Source of the DNA: CAWEFA01 sp963851385
GTDB lineage: Bacteria; Bacteroidota; Bacteroidia; Bacteroidales; DTGW01
NCBI GenBank assembly: GCA_963851385.1
Contig: CAWKPE010000010.1
Span: 186,001-250,000, forward strand
Direction: 5' to 3'
DNA: 64,000 nucleotides
Shown here: piece after piece, positions 8,967-17,053 of the stretch
Position numbering within the stretch: position 1 is the stretch's first letter
Layout: every line of letters begins with the position of its first letter
Made by a program: the position numbers and the translations under genes
Notes under the pieces: model-generated
Seen by the model: only the letters and a program-made list of their open reading frames with translations
What the model was told of the DNA's origin: nothing
Database searches by the model: none

Positions 8967-9734
8967 CTATTCTTCTTCGCCAAATCCTTTATCTACAAGT
9001 ATTCTGCCACAGTATTCACAAACGATTATTTTTTTACGTGAACGAATTTCTAACTGGCGTTGTGGAGGAATTTTGTTGAAGCATCCTCCACAGGCATCAC
9101 GTTCAACAGTAACGACAGCCAAACCATTACGGGCATTCCCTCTTATTCGTTTGTATGCAGTAATTAACCTGGGCTCGATAATTATTTCGTATTCCTTAGA
9201 CTTTTTTATAAGGTTTTGTTCTTCTTTTTGTGTATCGGCAATAATATCTTCTAGTTCTTTTTTCTTATTTTTTAAATCAGCCTTCCGTTCATCAAGATGA
9301 GATTTAGAATTGTCAATTGTTTCTTTCTTGCTCTTTATCTGGGCACTAAATTCTCTAATGCGTTTTTCACACAGTTCAATTTCCAAAGTTTGAAATTCTA
9401 TTTCTTTTGATAGCGAATCGTATTCACGATTATTTCGAACATTATTTTGTTGTTCCTTATATTTTTTAATTAGTCCGTTAGCATTAGTAATTTCATTCTT
9501 TTTAGCTGTAACAGCTGATTCAAGTCCCTTAATTTCTTCATCAAGATTTGTTATACGAGTTTCCAGGCCGGCTAATTCATCTTCCAAATCCTGAACTTCA
9601 AGGGGTAATTCTCCTCTAAGAATTTTAATTTTATCTATTTCTGAATCTACTCTTTGTAATTCAAAAAGTGCCTTTAATCTCTCTTCAATCGAAATTTCAG
9701 TACTTTCTGCTACTTTACTTTTCTCATGTGCCAT
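8967..9734 (-). CDS. Coiled-coil C4-type zinc-ribbon protein (CT398/DUF164-like)
   Basis: The 255-residue protein is mostly a long antiparallel coiled coil (about 15-190, rich in E, K and L) followed by a zinc ribbon with CGGC at 215-218 and CEYC at 239-242. This is the architecture of the CT398/DUF164 family, for which binding to RNA polymerase sigma-54 or flagellar parts has been proposed in some bacteria but no general function is established. It begins three bases after the end of nif3, which indicates translational coupling in a merR-nif3-zinc-ribbon operon. Confidence 0.88.
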   Translation of the reverse strand: MAHEKSKVAESTEISIEERLKALFELQRVDSEIDKIKILRGELPLEVQDLEDELAGLETRITNLDEEIKGLESAVTAKKNEITNANGLIKKYKEQQNNVRNNREYDSLSKEIEFQTLEIELCEKRIREFSAQIKSKKETIDNSKSHLDERKADLKNKKKELEDIIADTQKEEQNLIKKSKEYEIIIEPRLITAYKRIRGNARNGLAVVTVERDACGGCFNKIPPQRQLEIRSRKKIIVCEYCGRILVDKGFGEEE

Positions 9735-9737
9735 ACT

Positions 9738-10834
9738 TTATAAATAGTTTATTGGATTTGTATTTACGCTCGAAAAATGAACGGCAAAGTTAGGAAAATT
9801 TTTCATAAGCAAATTATAAAATATTTCTTTTGTAAACTGTTCACTTTCATAATGACCAATATCAATAATAAGTATTTTACTATCTGCCTGGAAAAACTGA
9901 TGGTATTTAAAATCGCTTGAAATAAATACATCGGCTCCCTGTTGAATGGCTTCATTAAGTATACTGCTTCCACTTCCTCCGCATAAAGCAACCTTTTTTA
10001 CAGGTTTATTAAGAAGTTTCGTATGCCGGATACAATTAACTTTAAAAACTGATTTTATTATAGATAAAAACGAATTCTCGTCTTTCATTTCTGACAATTC
10101 ACCTATCATTCCCATGCCAACTTTATCAAAAGCATTGTCCAAGAGGATAAATATCGTAAGCTACTTCCTCGTAAGGATGCGTATCAAGTAAAGCTTTAAT
10201 AATATTTACCTGAAGATATTTTGGAAATATTGTTTCAATCCTGGTTTCTTCTTCAAAATGCAGTTTACCTTTTTCACCGACAAATGGAATTGTTTCTTCA
10301 TTTCCCCTAAACGATCCCCTTCCAGTTAAATTAAAACTACAACAATCGTAATTGCCAATATTACCTGCTCCTGCATTAAAAATAGCCATCCTGACCTTTT
10401 CGACATGGCTGTTGGGCACAAATGTTACCAGCTTTTTTAAATTATGTTTTGAATGGTGATAAAATACTACAGTTTTCTAATGAAAGCTTTTCACACATTT
10501 TATGACTCACTCCTTCAAATACTGAATCAACATTAGTGTGCGCTGAATAAACAGCAATATTATTTTGAAGAGCTTTTATAATACACCTTTCTAAAAAATT
10601 ACGACCTGTAATACTCTTTATTTCGTTAAAAATTAAAGGATGGTGAGAAATAATAAGATTGCATTTTTTAACATTAGCTTCTTCCAGAATTTCTTCAGTA
10701 ATATCAATCGAAAGCAATATACCGGTAACTTCAGCATCAGGATTTCCAAGGCAAAGACCAGCATTATCATATGATTCCTGGAGTTGAAGCGGTGCAAATT
10801 GTTCTAATACTTTTGCAACGTCTTTTACTTGCAT
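9738..10834 (-). CDS. Nif3-like dinuclear metal centre hexameric protein (two frameshifts in this sequence)
   Basis: Three abutting open segments together give a normal Nif3/GTP cyclohydrolase I type 2-like protein of about 364 residues. Segment 1 (10834 to about 10450) has the family start, SYDNAGLCLG and IISHHPLIF; segment 2 (about 10445 to 10140) has the Bacteroidota-type insertion with GAGNIGNYDCCSF and DTHPYEEVAYDIYPL; segment 3 ends in the second metal half with DVFISSDFKYHQF and DIGHYESEQ. One surplus base in the T run at 10447-10450 and one in the GG near 10145 break the frame; removing one base at each restores FKHNLKKLV and YPLDNAFDKVGMGMIGEL. I infer consensus errors rather than decay, because all metal ligands are kept. 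Function in the family is unknown. Confidence 0.82.
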
Positions 10835-10837
10835 GCT

Positions 10838-11173
10838 TTAAAGATTATCGCGAATTTCGATGATCATATCGCGGATATTTTTCAGAGTTTTTACAACTTC
10901 AAAATTATTAATGGTGTCTTCTCTATTTTCTTTCAGCTTTTTTTGTGCACCCTTAAGTGTCATTCCCCTCTCTTTGACAAGATGAAATATGATATGAAAA
11001 TTATCAATGTCCTGCTTTGTAAATAAACGATTACCTTTCTTATTCTTCTTTGGTTTTATAATATCAAATTCTTTTTCCCAGAACCGAATTAATGAAGTAT
11101 TGACACCAAACATTTCAGCAACTTCGCCAATGGAATAATATACTTTTTCTATTTTTCTTTCTTTATAAGGCAT
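10838..11173 (-). CDS. MerR-family transcriptional regulator
   Basis: A 111-residue protein with a MerR winged helix-turn-helix at about 8-75: YYSIGEVAEMFGVNTSLIRFWE, then the wing (NKKGNRLF) and the KERGMTLKGAQKKL helix. The short C-terminus has no cysteine cluster, so it is not a metal-sensing MerR. It is first in the operon with nif3 and the zinc-ribbon gene, with a three-base gap to nif3. This gene order recurs in Bacteroidota. A perfect inverted repeat brackets its promoter region, which suggests autoregulation. Confidence 0.9.
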   Translation of the reverse strand: MPYKERKIEKVYYSIGEVAEMFGVNTSLIRFWEKEFDIIKPKKNKKGNRLFTKQDIDNFHIIFHLVKERGMTLKGAQKKLKENREDTINNFEVVKTLKNIRDMIIEIRDNL

Positions 11174-11191
11174 AAATACTATTAATATTAG

Positions 11192-11249
11192 AAAGCTTAA
11201 ACAAAGTAAATTAAAAATTTTAAATAAAGCAACTCATTATTTAAGCTTT
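11192..11249 (-). promoter_or_regulatory. merR promoter region bracketed by a perfect 10-bp inverted repeat
   Basis: AAAGCTTAAA (11192-11201) and TTTAAGCTTT (11240-11249) are exact reverse complements, 38 bases apart. Between them, on the minus strand, lie a TTG and, 20 bases on, TTACTTTG (11202-11209), one mismatch from TAnnTTTG, 29 bases above the merR ATG. The two arms are placed where a dimeric regulator could contact both sides of the promoter. Autoregulation by MerR is an inference. Confidence 0.45.
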
Positions 11250-11311
11250 GCTAATTATTTATGGTTAATGAATTTAAGATCGAAGAATCAAGGGCCAAGA
11301 GTCAAAATTAA

Positions 11312-11364
11312 AAGAGGCTGTTTCAAAAGTGGCTCAAAACTCAAAACTTTTGAAAAGGCCTCTT
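11312..11364. terminator. Long imperfect hairpin between eno and merR
   Basis: AAGAGGCTGTTTCAAAAGT (11312-11330) pairs with ACTTTTGAAAAGGCCTCTT (11346-11364) around a 15-base loop. It lies after the eno stop codon, which is at 11412 on the minus strand, so it can terminate eno transcription. The same stem would not stop merR, which starts at 11173 and is read away from it. Confidence 0.6.
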
Positions 11365-11387
11365 AATGTACTAGAAAAATATCTTAG

Positions 11388-11413
11388 TTCTTGGTTCTTG
11401 GTTCTTGGTTCTT
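11388..11413. repeat. 7-bp tandem repeat at the end of eno
   Basis: Three copies of TTCTTGG plus a partial fourth. It lies in the eno 3' untranslated region and reaches the stop codon. Probably a slippage tract with no assigned role. Confidence 0.6.
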
Positions 11414-12692
11414 ATTTCTTATATCCATAAATAGCCAAATCTCCTAGTTCTTCTTCAATACGAAGAAGCTGATTGTACTTAGCAATCCTATCTGAACGGC
11501 TCATAGAACCTGTTTTAATCTGGCCTGCATTGGTAGCAACAGCAATATCAGCTATTGTTGAGTCTTCGGTTTCACCCGAACGGTGCGAAGTGACGGTTGT
11601 ATAACCTGCACGATGAGCCATTTCAATTGCATCAAGTGTTTCGGTAAGTGTACCTATTTGATTAACTTTTATTAGTATGGAATTAGCGCAACCCATCTGA
11701 ATTCCTTTACGAAGGTAATCAACATTAGTAACGAATACATCGTCACCAACCAACTGGCATTTTTTCCCAATGCGATCGGTAAGGATTTTCCAACCATCCC
11801 AATCGTTTTCAGAACATCCGTCTTCAATTGAATCAATTGGATATTTACCTATGAGTTTTTCGAGATAATCTGCCTGTTGTTGAGGGTTACGTTTTGCACC
11901 TTTTGGACCTTCGAATTTTGAATAATCGTATATACCATTTTTGAAAAATTCGCTTGCAGCGCAGTCAAGGGCAATCATTACATCACTACCTGCTTTATAA
12001 CCAGCTTTTGCAATTGCAGCAATTATGCTGTCAAGTGCTTCTTCAGTACCACCAGCAAAAGTCGGGGCAAATCCGTCTTCATCTCCAACAGCTGTACTCA
12101 ACCCTTTTGATTTAATAATTGATTTTAATGAATGAAATACTTCAGCGCCCATTCGTAATCCTTCATGAAATGAATCAGCACCTGCAGGACGAATCATAAA
12201 TTCCTGGAAAGCAATTGGAGCATCTGAATGTGCGCCTCCATTAATGATATTCATCATGGGAACCGGTAATATTTTTGCATTTACACCACCTAAATACCTG
12301 TATAATGGTAATGCATGATGTGCAGCTGCTGCTCTTGCTACTGCGAGCGAAACCGATAGAATAGCATTAGCACCCAAATTACTTTTGGTTTTAGTACCAT
12401 CCAAATCAATCATTTTTTTATCAATAGCAGCCTGCTCGAATGCACTCATTCCAACAATTTCTTTAGATATAACTTCATTAACATTATATACAGCTCTTAA
12501 AACTCCTTTTCCTAAATAACGGCCTTTATCACCGTCACGAAGCTCAAGTGCTTCATTTTCGCCAGTAGATGCACCGGATGGAACAGCTGCCCGACCTTGT
12601 ATACCGCTTGCAAGTGTAACTTCACATTCGATTGTAGGATTACCTCGTGAATCGAGAATTTCACGTGCATGTATTTCAACTATTTCACCCAT
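11412..12692 (-). CDS. eno: Enolase
   Basis: Enolase interconverts 2-phosphoglycerate and phosphoenolpyruvate. The 426 residues cover the full family: SGASTGENEALELRD in the substrate loop near 40-54, the catalytic acid segment AVGDEDGFAP (about 202-211), metal ligands in LDCAASEF, SIEDGCSENDWDGW and VGDDVFVTN, and the catalytic lysine in ILIKVNQIGTLTETL (about 335-349). The ATG at 12692 sits 30 bases below the terminator of the ribosomal block, so eno is probably expressed separately, although no clear promoter was found in that short gap. Confidence 0.98.
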   Translation of the reverse strand: MGEIVEIHAREILDSRGNPTIECEVTLASGIQGRAAVPSGASTGENEALELRDGDKGRYLGKGVLRAVYNVNEVISKEIVGMSAFEQAAIDKKMIDLDGTKTKSNLGANAILSVSLAVARAAAAHHALPLYRYLGGVNAKILPVPMMNIINGGAHSDAPIAFQEFMIRPAGADSFHEGLRMGAEVFHSLKSIIKSKGLSTAVGDEDGFAPTFAGGTEEALDSIIAAIAKAGYKAGSDVMIALDCAASEFFKNGIYDYSKFEGPKGAKRNPQQQADYLEKLIGKYPIDSIEDGCSENDWDGWKILTDRIGKKCQLVGDDVFVTNVDYLRKGIQMGCANSILIKVNQIGTLTETLDAIEMAHRAGYTTVTSHRSGETEDSTIADIAVATNAGQIKTGSMSRSDRIAKYNQLLRIEEELGDLAIYGYKK

Positions 12693-12721
12693 AATATTGT
12701 TTTATTATTAATTAAACCTAA

Positions 12722-12749
12722 AAAAGGGATAATGTTACTTATCCCTTTT
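12722..12749 (-). terminator. Rho-independent terminator of the str/S10/spc/alpha block
   Basis: An 11-bp perfect stem AAAAGGGATAA/TTATCCCTTTT with a six-base loop lies 23 bases past the rplQ stop codon. On the minus strand it runs into a T-rich tract. It marks the 3' end of the long ribosomal operon. Confidence 0.85.
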
Positions 12750-12771
12750 CATAATTTCATGCAGTAATTTA

Positions 12772-13329
12772 TTATTTATTTTCTTCAGTTGTTTCTGGTT
12801 CTACTTTTTTTTCTTCTTTTGATTTATTTTCTTTTTTAGCAAAAACCTTTTTTTCAGAAACTGTTTCTTTTACTTCAGGTTCAGTTGCAGATTCTGCAGT
12901 TTTCTTTCCGGTACGTCTTCCTCTCCTCGTGCCTTTAGCTTTAACTTTTTCAGCAGTAGATAACATGTTTTCATTATAATCTACAAGTTCAATTATACAC
13001 ATCTCGGCATTATCACCAATACGGTTTCCCGTTTTAAGAATTCGTGTATAACCGCCAGGGCGATTGACAACTTTTCCTGCAACATCGCGAAACAATTCCG
13101 AAACAGCCTTTTTATCCTGCAAATAGCTGAAAACAACTCTTCGTGAATGAGTGGAATCTTCTTTTGTTTTTGTTATCAACGGCTCTACAAATGATCTTAA
13201 TGACTTTGCCTTCGCAACAGTTGTTGTAATCCTCTTATGTAGGATCAATGATGCTGCTAAGTTAGCCATCATCGCTTTACGATGTGAACTTGTTCTGCCT
13301 AAATGATTAACAACTCTGTTATGTCTCAT
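12772..13329 (-). CDS. rplQ: 50S ribosomal protein L17 with charged C-terminal extension
   Basis: Residues 1 to about 118 are the L17 core (MRHNRVVNHLGRTSSHRKAM at the start, RPGGYTRILKT near 90). The 185-residue protein has a further 60 or so residues rich in Lys, Glu and Thr, which is common in Bacteroidota L17 and is likely disordered. It is the last gene of the block, five bases after rpoA. Confidence 0.97.
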   Translation of the reverse strand: MRHNRVVNHLGRTSSHRKAMMANLAASLILHKRITTTVAKAKSLRSFVEPLITKTKEDSTHSRRVVFSYLQDKKAVSELFRDVAGKVVNRPGGYTRILKTGNRIGDNAEMCIIELVDYNENMLSTAEKVKAKGTRRGRRTGKKTAESATEPEVKETVSEKKVFAKKENKSKEEKKVEPETTEENK

Positions 13330-13334
13330 TGTAA

Positions 13335-14327
13335 TTATTCTTTGTCTAATTTATATTTGCTTACATCCATTCCAAAGGTCAGGTTCATCCCTTCGAGAAG
13401 TTCGTCTAATTCAGTAAGAGATTTTTTACCAAAATTTCTGAATTTCAACAAATCGTTTTTATTGAATTTTACTAAATCACCAAGTGTTTCAACTTCAGCA
13501 GCTTTTAAGCAATTTAAAGCGCGAACAGAGAGGTCAAGATCAACAAGTTTAGTTTTGAGCAATTGTCGCATGTGCAAAACTTCTTCATCAAATTCTTCAT
13601 TTGCATTTTTTTCGTCTGAATCAAAAGTAATTTTTTCATCAGAAAAGAGCATAAAATGATAAATAAGAATCTTTGCAGCTTCTTTTAAAGCATCTTTAGG
13701 ATGAATTGAACCATCAGTAACAATTTCAAATACCAACTTTTCATAGTCAGTTTTTTGCTCAACGCGATAGTTTTCAATGGAATACTTTACATTTTTAATA
13801 GGTGTAAAAATAGAATCCATAGCTATTACGCCTATTTCTGCATTAGGTAGTTTGTTTTCCTCAGAAGGTACATATCCTCTTCCTTTGTTGATGTTAATCT
13901 CCATTTGAAGTTTAACATTGGGTTCTAAATGACAAATTACCAAATCGGTATTAAGCACCTTAAAACTACTTAAAAATTTATTCAAATCACCCGCTTTAAA
14001 AGCATTTGAACCACTAATGGTGAAATGAATTTTTTCATGATCAATATCTTCTACTACACGTTTAAAACGTACTTGTTTAAGATTAAGAATTATTTCTGTA
14101 ACATCTTCAACAACACCTTTTATTGTAGAGAATTCATGATCTACGCCTTCAATTTTAATAGAGGTGATTGCAAAACCCTCTAAGGAAGAAAGTAAAATTC
14201 TTCTAAGTGCATTGCCAATGGTCATACCATAACCCGGCTCCAGGGGTCTGAACTCAAACTGCCCCGAAGTTTCGGTTGCACTAACCATAATTACCTTATC
14301 GGGTTTTTGAAAAGCTAATATTGCCAT
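13335..14327 (-). CDS. rpoA: RNA polymerase alpha subunit
   Basis: The 330-residue subunit nucleates polymerase assembly and contacts promoter DNA and activators. The N-terminal dimerisation domain carries PGYGMTIGNALRRILLSSL (about 32-50). The C-terminal domain (about 250-318) shows LDLSVRALNCLKAAEVETLG and KSLTELDELL. It lies in the usual alpha-operon place between rpsD and rplQ. Confidence 0.98.
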   Translation of the reverse strand: MAILAFQKPDKVIMVSATETSGQFEFRPLEPGYGMTIGNALRRILLSSLEGFAITSIKIEGVDHEFSTIKGVVEDVTEIILNLKQVRFKRVVEDIDHEKIHFTISGSNAFKAGDLNKFLSSFKVLNTDLVICHLEPNVKLQMEININKGRGYVPSEENKLPNAEIGVIAMDSIFTPIKNVKYSIENYRVEQKTDYEKLVFEIVTDGSIHPKDALKEAAKILIYHFMLFSDEKITFDSDEKNANEEFDEEVLHMRQLLKTKLVDLDLSVRALNCLKAAEVETLGDLVKFNKNDLLKFRNFGKKSLTELDELLEGMNLTFGMDVSKYKLDKE

Positions 14328-14341
14328 ATAAATATTTAAAA

Positions 14342-14950
14342 TTATTTCGAATATAGTTCTACAATCAATTGTTCCTTAATATTTTCAGGTATTTCATTTC
14401 TTTCAGGAACATTAAGAAATTTACCTGTATAGTTATCTTTATCCCATTCTAACCAGGATGATTTTGTATATCTTGCTGTACCCAGAGAATCGTTAATAAC
14501 TTCAAGTGATTTTGATTTTTCACGTACGCCAACTATATCGCCAGGTCTTACATGAAATGAAGGAATATTTACTACTTCTCCATTAACAGTAATATGACGA
14601 TGTGTAACAAGCTGCCTGGCACCATTACGTGATTGTGCCACTCCTAAACGAAATACCACATTATCCAGTCTTGATTCTAATAATTGTAACAATACCTCAC
14701 CTGTTACACCTTTGCTTCTTTGCGCTTTGTCAAAAAGATTTGCAAACTGTCTCTCCAGGCAACCATAAGTGTGTTTTGCTTTTTGTTTTTCACGTAATTG
14801 AATGCCATATTCAGAAAGTTTCTTTCTTTTTCTATTTAAACCATGTTGGCCCGGAGGATAATTTTTCTTCTCAAAAGTTTTATCTGGTCCAAAAATAGGT
14901 TCTCCAAAAATTCTTGCAATTCTAGTTTTCGGTCCTTTATATCTTGCCAT
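14342..14950 (-). CDS. rpsD: 30S ribosomal protein S4
   Basis: A 202-residue primary 16S rRNA-binding protein. Its S4 RNA-binding domain runs from about 93 to 155 (RLDNVVFRLGVAQSRNGARQLVTH). The N-terminal region starts MARYKGPKTRIARIFGEP and has no zinc-binding cysteines. In many bacteria S4 represses the alpha operon; no leader structure for this was identified. Confidence 0.98.
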   Translation of the reverse strand: MARYKGPKTRIARIFGEPIFGPDKTFEKKNYPPGQHGLNRKRKKLSEYGIQLREKQKAKHTYGCLERQFANLFDKAQRSKGVTGEVLLQLLESRLDNVVFRLGVAQSRNGARQLVTHRHITVNGEVVNIPSFHVRPGDIVGVREKSKSLEVINDSLGTARYTKSSWLEWDKDNYTGKFLNVPERNEIPENIKEQLIVELYSK

Positions 14951-14994
14951 TATAGATAATATGAATAAATAAAGTAATTATTAATGTATTGTCT

Positions 14995-15384
14995 TTATAC
15001 TCTTCTTCTGCTGGGAGGTCTACAGCCATTGTGAGGTAAGGGAGTGACATCTACTATTTCTGCAACTTCAATACCACACGCATGAATAGAACGAATAGCG
15101 GATTCTCTTCCTGCACCTGGTCCTTTTACATACACTTTTACTTTTCGCAATCCGGCTTCATAAGCTATCTTCCCACAATCTTCTGCAGCTGTCTGAGCAG
15201 CATAAGGTGTATTTTTTTTCGATCCCCTAAATCCCATTTTTCCGGCAGAAGACCACGAAATTACTTGTCCTTCATTATTAGTTAGCGAAATAATAATGTT
15301 ATTAAATGATGCATGAATATGAGCCTGTCCTGTAGACTCAATTTTTACAACTTTTCTTTTTGATGCGCCTGTCTTTTTAGCCAT
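14995..15384 (-). CDS. rpsK: 30S ribosomal protein S11
   Basis: A 129-residue platform protein of the small subunit. The conserved GKMGFRGSKKNTPYAAQ (about 48-64) and the C-terminal THIPHNGCRPP-like segment (here TPLPHNGCRPPSRRRV) identify it. It follows rpsM after eight bases. Confidence 0.98.
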   Translation of the reverse strand: MAKKTGASKRKVVKIESTGQAHIHASFNNIIISLTNNEGQVISWSSAGKMGFRGSKKNTPYAAQTAAEDCGKIAYEAGLRKVKVYVKGPGAGRESAIRSIHACGIEVAEIVDVTPLPHNGCRPPSRRRV

Positions 15385-15392
15385 TTTATTTA

Positions 15393-15773
15393 TTATCCTT
15401 TAACTGCTTTTTTCTTATTAGCGATAGTTTTCTTTCTGCCTTTTCTGGTTCTAGCATTATTTTTTGTACGTTGTCCTCTTACCGGTAATCCTGAGCGATG
15501 ACGAATTCCTCTATAACTCCCGATATCCATTAAACGTTTTATATTCAATTGAACTGATGAACGAAGTTCTCCTTCAACTTTCAATTGTTCATTGATGATA
15601 GACCTTATTTTAGTAAGTTGACTGTCGTCCCAGTCATTTACTTTAACATCTTCACTAATTCCAGCCTGAGCCAGAATTTTTTTGGCAGAGCTTCTGCCAA
15701 TACCGAATATATAGGTCAAACCTATTACTCCTCTTTTATTTTTTGGTAAATCAACTCCTACGATTCTTGCCAT
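15393..15773 (-). CDS. rpsM: 30S ribosomal protein S13
   Basis: A 126-residue head protein that contacts the P-site tRNA and 50S through inter-subunit bridges. MARIVGVDLPKNKRGVIGLT at the start and YRGIRHRSGLPVRGQRTKNN (about 88-107) are diagnostic. The Lys/Arg-rich tail is typical. Confidence 0.98.
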   Translation of the reverse strand: MARIVGVDLPKNKRGVIGLTYIFGIGRSSAKKILAQAGISEDVKVNDWDDSQLTKIRSIINEQLKVEGELRSSVQLNIKRLMDIGSYRGIRHRSGLPVRGQRTKNNARTRKGRKKTIANKKKAVKG

Positions 15774-15807
15774 AGATTAAATTTTTGGAAGTGCAAAATT
15801 AAATAAT

Positions 15808-15924
15808 TTATCCCTGACGTTGTTTATACTTAGGATTTTTTTTGCTAATTACATAAAGACGACCTTTCCGTCTTACAATTTTGCAATCGGCGCTTCGTTT
15901 CTTTATAGATGTTTTGACTTTCAT
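15808..15924 (-). CDS. rpmJ: 50S ribosomal protein L36, zinc-free form
   Basis: This 38-residue gene begins MKVKTSIKKRSADCKIVRRK and ends NPKYKQRQG. Canonical L36 holds zinc with three Cys and one His. Here only one Cys (C14) remains; the other positions read Ser or Lys and the His is replaced by Tyr, so it should be the zinc-independent (C-) type. It lies between infA and rpsM, its normal place. Confidence 0.93.
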   Translation of the reverse strand: MKVKTSIKKRSADCKIVRRKGRLYVISKKNPKYKQRQG

Positions 15925-16020
15925 TGTTTTATATTTAAATATTCTTAATTTCTATTAATTTTTGTACAGCCTGCTTGAAGCAGTCTTTTTATTGGTCCAG
16001 CTACAAACTGGCTCTTACAA

Positions 16021-16239
16021 TTATTTGTATCTGAATGTAATTCTACCTTTTGTTAAATCATAAGGTGACATTTCAACTCTTACCTTATCTCCAGGTAATA
16101 ATTTAATATAATGCATCCTCATTTTGCCGGAAATATGAGCTGTAATAACATGCCCGTTTTCCAGTTCTACACGAAACATTGCATTTGATAATGCTTCGGT
16201 AATTGTTCCATCTTGCTCTATTGAGGCCTGTTTTGACAT
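16021..16239 (-). CDS. infA: Translation initiation factor IF-1
   Basis: A 72-residue S1/OB-fold protein that binds the ribosomal A site during initiation. The start MSKQASIEQDGTITEALSNA and the segment ISGKMRMHYIKLLPGDKVRVEMSPYDL (about 36-62) are the family pattern. It lies between map and rpmJ. The 96-base gap to rpmJ holds a short weak palindrome (CTGCTTGAAGCAG) of unknown role. Confidence 0.97.
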   Translation of the reverse strand: MSKQASIEQDGTITEALSNAMFRVELENGHVITAHISGKMRMHYIKLLPGDKVRVEMSPYDLTKGRITFRYK

Positions 16240-16250
16240 AAAAAATAAAT

Positions 16251-17036
16251 TTAAAAGTCTTTATTTCCTAATACTTTTTCAACATATGAAAACGTAGACA
16301 ATACATCTGCTTTATCTTTATCAATCGCCACAGCCAGTTCAAAATGAGCAGATGGTTTGTTGTCCGCTGTTCTTACTGCCCAACCATCATTCTCCTGGAA
16401 TATTTTTTTCTCTCCCAAATTAATCATAGGTTCAATGCAAAGTACCATTCCTTTTTTGAGCAATGGTCCTGTTCCTCTTTTCCCGTAGTTAGGAACTTCC
16501 GGTGCCTCATGAAGGTGCGTACCTAAACCATGACCTACCATTTCACGAACTACTGAGTAACCTGATGCTTCACAATAGGATTGAACAGCAAAAGCAATAT
16601 CACCAATTCTTTTTCCATCTATTGCCATTTCTATACCTTTGAACAGGCTTGCCTTGGTAACTTCAAGTAAATTATGAACTTGTTCAGAAATTTCGCCTAC
16701 AGCAAAAGTATAGGCAGTATCACCATAGTACCCATTCAAAATTACACCGCAATCAATTGAAACAATATCTCCTTCTTTTAATTCTATCTTGGAAGGAATG
16801 CCATGGACAACTTGGCTGTTTATTGAAGTACAGAGAGTTTTAGGATATTTATTATAGCCTAAAAAACCTGGAACTCCGCCATTGTTTCTAATATATTCCT
16901 CAGCCTTTTTATCCAAGTATTCGGTTGTAACTCCGGGTTTGATGAACTCGGTTACTGCGGCAAGAGTTTTTGAAACCAATAAGTTACTCTGCCTTAGTAA
17001 CTCAATTTCTTCAGCTGTTCGGATATTGACCATCAA
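16251..17036 (-). CDS. map: Type I methionine aminopeptidase
   Basis: The 261-residue enzyme removes the initiator methionine from nascent proteins. The metal ligands are recognisable: QVVHGIPS (substrate His), DCGVILNGYYGDTAYTF (two Asp), GHGLGTHLHEAPEVPNYG (His), CIEPM (Glu) and HFELAVAI (Glu). Two ATG codons open the frame; either could be used. It sits 17 bases after secY. Confidence 0.97.
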   Translation of the reverse strand: MMVNIRTAEEIELLRQSNLLVSKTLAAVTEFIKPGVTTEYLDKKAEEYIRNNGGVPGFLGYNKYPKTLCTSINSQVVHGIPSKIELKEGDIVSIDCGVILNGYYGDTAYTFAVGEISEQVHNLLEVTKASLFKGIEMAIDGKRIGDIAFAVQSYCEASGYSVVREMVGHGLGTHLHEAPEVPNYGKRGTGPLLKKGMVLCIEPMINLGEKKIFQENDGWAVRTADNKPSAHFELAVAIDKDKADVLSTFSYVEKVLGNKDF

Positions 17037-17053
17037 AGAACTTTACGTGACTA

